DNA of 8,297 bases from the NCBI GenBank assembly GCA_020433835.1, contig JAGRBY010000316.1, positions 1 to 8,297 on the forward strand. Reading direction: 5' to 3'. Positions 7,048-8,297 of this stretch are shown piece by piece. This stretch comes from Anaerolineae bacterium (lineage in GTDB: Bacteria > Chloroflexota > Anaerolineae > 4572-78 > J111). A model generated the notes under the pieces. That model ran no database searches. It saw only the letters and a program-made list of their open reading frames with translations, and was not told the origin of the DNA. The stretch's first letter is position 1. Every line of letters begins with the position of its first letter. The position numbers and the translations under genes are program-made.

Positions 7048-7962
7048 TTAAACCTCTTCACCAAAAGCACGGCTGTGGCGATAGAAAATTGTAGCTCCAA
7101 TAAAAAGAACGAGTAAAGATGTAACCAAGGTGCGCATAAAGAAATAGATATCCGGCGGTGCGCCGCCTTGCCCAATACCATAAAGCGTTATGCGATAATT
7201 TTCAATAATTGAAGCCATAGGGTTAAGAATACGCGCCCAACGGGCTACATCAAAACTCATCCCCCAAATTTCATAATTATTCGACAAAAGGTTAAGTGAG
7301 TAAAAGATGGGGGTAACAAAAAACCAGGCCATCATCACAACTTCCATAATAACCTGGGTATCCCGATAAAAAACGTTGGCCGTAGCCATAATGAGGCCGA
7401 AGCCAATGGTAAAGATAACCTGCACCGCAATAACTAACGGCAAAAGGAACACCCACGGTGTAAACGGAATTTGAAGAAACACAATAAAAGCGAAGAGAAC
7501 AATCAACGCTATAAGAAAGTTAACCATATTGGCCAAAACAACCGAGATGGGCAAGATCTCACGTGGAAAATAGACTTTGTTCACCAACGAAGAATTATCA
7601 ACAATACTGCGAATCGAGCCGATGACGGAAGCCGAAAAGAAATTCCACGGCAAAATGGCGCACAGAACAAAAACCGGAAAGTTAGGGACTTTAAAGTGAG
7701 GCGTCATCACCGTAAAGACCAGGGTGAAAACCATCATCATCAACAGCGGGTTGAACAACGACCAAAATATGCCCAAAACTGAATTTCGATAGCGCACCTT
7801 TAAATCTCGCATGACCAAGTTGCGAGTGAGTTCGCGGTAATGCCACAGCTCGATCAGCCGGTCGAACGTGCTCATGAACATATAGCGTAATCGCGCCGAT
7901 AGCGATAACTGCTGATTGGCCGCAATTATTAATACCGCATCATTTTTCTCAACAGTAACCAT
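7048..7962 (-). CDS. ABC-2 type polysaccharide export permease (Wzm/TagG/KpsM-like)
   Basis: Membrane subunit of 304 aa that pairs with the adjacent ATPase to export an undecaprenyl-linked or similar glycan. The cytoplasmic lead-in RNLVMRDLKVRYRNSVLGIF (47-66) is the hallmark ABC2_membrane entry. About six membrane segments follow: roughly 64-84, 98-117, 138-163, 170-195, 205-223 and 277-294. Other family marks are VYFPREILPISVVLANMVNF (130-149) and ILNPMASIIENYRITLYG (245-262). The start is the ATG at 7962, with GAGG (7976-7973) 10 nt upstream. The roughly 30 residues before MSTFDRLIELW (30-40) are somewhat longer than usual, and Met28 or Met30 are possible alternative starts. It is the first gene of the operon, preceded by a hairpin with a T-run and a promoter candidate. 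Confidence 0.94.
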   Translation of the reverse strand: MVTVEKNDAVLIIAANQQLSLSARLRYMFMSTFDRLIELWHYRELTRNLVMRDLKVRYRNSVLGIFWSLFNPLLMMMVFTLVFTVMTPHFKVPNFPVFVLCAILPWNFFSASVIGSIRSIVDNSSLVNKVYFPREILPISVVLANMVNFLIALIVLFAFIVFLQIPFTPWVFLLPLVIAVQVIFTIGFGLIMATANVFYRDTQVIMEVVMMAWFFVTPIFYSLNLLSNNYEIWGMSFDVARWARILNPMASIIENYRITLYGIGQGGAPPDIYFFMRTLVTSLLVLFIGATIFYRHSRAFGEEV

Positions 7963-7996
7963 ACCTAACTAACCTCAACAGTCTATAGCATCCCAT

Positions 7997-8032
7997 AAAA
8001 AATCAGCGCTGCGGAACCCCAAAAGCGCTGAT
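7997..8032 (-). terminator. Intrinsic terminator or leader attenuator upstream of the exporter operon
   Basis: A perfect 9-bp inverted repeat, ATCAGCGCT (8002-8010) and AGCGCTGAT (8024-8032), encloses a 13-nt loop. Read on the minus strand, the second arm ends in T and is followed by five more T (8001-7997), giving a GC-containing stem plus a six-U tail. That is a standard Rho-independent terminator pointing toward the permease gene, whose ATG begins 34 nt further on. On the plus strand there is no T-run, so it is directional. It may end an upstream minus-strand transcript, or it may sit within the operon's own leader if transcription starts near 8046. Confidence 0.7.
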
Positions 8033-8052
8033 GCCGTTCTAAATACCACGCT

Positions 8053-8061
8053 ATTCTAGCA
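8053..8061 (-). promoter_or_regulatory. Candidate extended -10 promoter for the polysaccharide operon
   Basis: On the minus strand TGC-TAGAAT (8061-8053) matches an extended -10 element (TGn plus 5 of 6 bases of TATAAT). No convincing -35 box lies 16-18 nt upstream, which fits an extended -10 promoter. The predicted start near 8046 would put the hairpin at 8002-8032 in the leader RNA, roughly 84 nt ahead of the permease ATG. A weaker alternative pair, TTGTTA (8175-8170) and TATAGC (8151-8146) with 18-nt spacing, would also start upstream of the hairpin. Confidence 0.35.
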
Positions 8062-8223
8062 TATTTCCGGTTAGCCCAAAAGTTTCCTCATAGCGAGCAG
8101 AAATTGTCGTGAAATATCTTTTTAAGATGCGCCTCTTGAGAGAGCTATACTTAGCAGCGTCACTCAGTAACAATTTGTTTAGGAGGGGGAGATGAAGCGA
8201 TAAAGAGATGAGGAGATTGTTAA

Positions 8224-8297
8224 GAAGCTGTTTAAAAAGTAGCGGCTATCGGACAAATGAGGTAAAAGATAATGTGTGAACAAACAACGATACCCCA
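8224..8297 (+). mobile_element. Possible left edge of an IS5-like insertion sequence (partial)
   Basis: The sequence GAAGCTGTTTAAAAAGT (8224-8240) resembles, from memory, terminal inverted repeats of some IS elements. About 35-50 nt later a plus-strand frame opens that looks like the start of a transposase. The spacing would suit an IS end followed closely by its transposase. The other end, the matching inverted repeat and the target duplication all lie outside the window, so the boundary is a guess. Confidence 0.3.
8276..8297 (+). CDS. Possible transposase N-terminus (partial, runs off the right edge)
   Basis: A plus-strand frame starting at GTG (8276-8278) reads M-N-K-Q-R-Y-P before the window ends. 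IS5-family transposases often begin with a few basic residues then a YP-S/T-D-L-T-D-x-QW block, and this opening fits. GAGG lies at 8259-8262, 13 nt upstream, which is rather far. A competing ATG at 8272, 9 nt from the same GAGG, opens another frame (MCEQTTIP). Seven or eight codons cannot settle the identity; either frame could be coding, or neither. Confidence 0.3.

Larger units (their letters stand above)
215..7962 (-). other. Predicted seven-gene polysaccharide biosynthesis and export operon
   Basis: All seven genes share a strand. The gaps in transcription order are 3, 6, 1 and 2 nt, then an 8-nt overlap, then 40 nt before the sulfotransferase. No internal terminator or promoter stands out, so the first six genes should be one transcript, with the sulfotransferase probably included. 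The order is exporter permease, exporter ATPase, nucleotide-sugar epimerase, glycosyltransferase, pyruvyltransferase, flippase, sulfotransferase. Initiating transferase, Wzy polymerase and Wzz-like regulator are absent, so the pathway is completed elsewhere. Confidence 0.8.
7963..8297. other. 335-nt region upstream of the operon without a convincing complete gene
   Basis: No complete protein-coding gene is supported here. From the permease side it holds the GAGG ribosome binding site, the hairpin with T-run, the extended -10 candidate, and a small inverted repeat ATCTT-TTT-AAGAT (8114-8126). A purine-rich stretch on the plus strand (8181-8227) begins with AGGAGGGGG. That strong ribosome-binding-like site precedes an ATG (8192) which stops after three codons (TAA, 8201-8203). 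The last about 75 nt may be the edge of an insertion sequence. Confidence 0.7.

Noticed and set aside
6596..7051. Open plus-strand frame of 151 codons antisense to the exporter ATPase gene
   Set aside because: It lies wholly opposite a strongly supported ABC ATPase, has no recognisable domain, and its Arg/Ser/Pro-rich composition is what the reverse strand of that gene would give.
7471..7782. Plus-strand frame of 103 codons rich in Asn, Lys, Arg and His
   Set aside because: It is antisense to the hydrophobic segments of the permease gene. Such composition is the mirror of Leu/Val/Ile/Phe codons, not a real protein.
7982..7990. Extended -10-like TGC-TATAGA downstream of the hairpin
   Set aside because: A start near 7975 would place the permease ribosome binding site at the very 5' end of the transcript. 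It has no -35 box. Kept only as a fallback to the promoter at 8053-8061.
7963..8297. JUMPstart/ops element for RfaH-type control
   Set aside because: I looked for a GGCGGTAG-like core on the minus strand between the window edge and the operon and did not find one.
1..8297. tRNA, rRNA, CRISPR array or long direct repeats
   Set aside because: No regularly spaced repeats, cloverleaf-like sequence or rRNA-like conserved stretch was seen by reading either strand.

Overview
This window reads as part of a bacterial surface-polysaccharide locus. Seven complete genes lie head to tail on the minus strand and are transcribed from right to left. They are bordered by the start of a secreted-protein gene at the left edge and what may be the edge of an insertion sequence at the right edge. 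No marker gene fixes the organism. Shine-Dalgarno sites are clear for several genes. Sampled GC ranges from about 35% (sulfotransferase, flippase) to about 60-65% (epimerase, pyruvyltransferase). The style of the exporter and epimerase resembles environmental phyla such as Chloroflexota, but that is a weak guess from memory. If the host is a monoderm, 'O-antigen' names would mislead and a TagGH-like wall or capsule exporter would be the better model.

Layout, in transcription order. 8297-7963: a 335-nt upstream region with a possible IS edge, an extended -10 promoter candidate, and a perfect 9-bp hairpin plus T-run that looks like an intrinsic terminator pointing into the operon. 7962-7048: ABC-2 exporter permease (Wzm/TagG-like). 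7044-6247: its ATPase (short Wzt/TagH-like). 6240-5128: non-hydrolysing UDP-GlcNAc 2-epimerase (wecB-like). 5126-3900: GT4 glycosyltransferase. 3897-2605: polysaccharide pyruvyl transferase family protein (GTG start). 2612-1107: MOP-superfamily flippase (Wzx-like), with the start reassigned to Met at 2612. 1066-215: PAPS-type sulfotransferase. 109-1: signal peptide of another gene, with its own promoter candidate.

How the genes fit together. The epimerase makes a UDP-ManNAc-type precursor. The GT4 enzyme extends a lipid-linked glycan. The pyruvyltransferase and sulfotransferase would add negative charges (ketal pyruvate and sulfate ester). The ABC pair would export the finished chain. The MOP flippase is a second lipid-linked-glycan translocator in the same operon. 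The first six genes are separated by 1-6 nt or overlap by 8 nt, so they are almost certainly co-transcribed and partly translationally coupled. The sulfotransferase follows after 40 nt, is AT-rich and lacks a visible ribosome binding site, so it may be a later addition. No initiating phosphoglycosyltransferase, Wzy polymerase, chain-length regulator or PAPS synthesis genes are present, so the rest of the pathway must be elsewhere.

I do not see a clearly new system. The points most worth a second look are the leader terminator, the combination of ABC exporter and MOP flippase with two acidic-modification enzymes, and the possible mobile-element edge.
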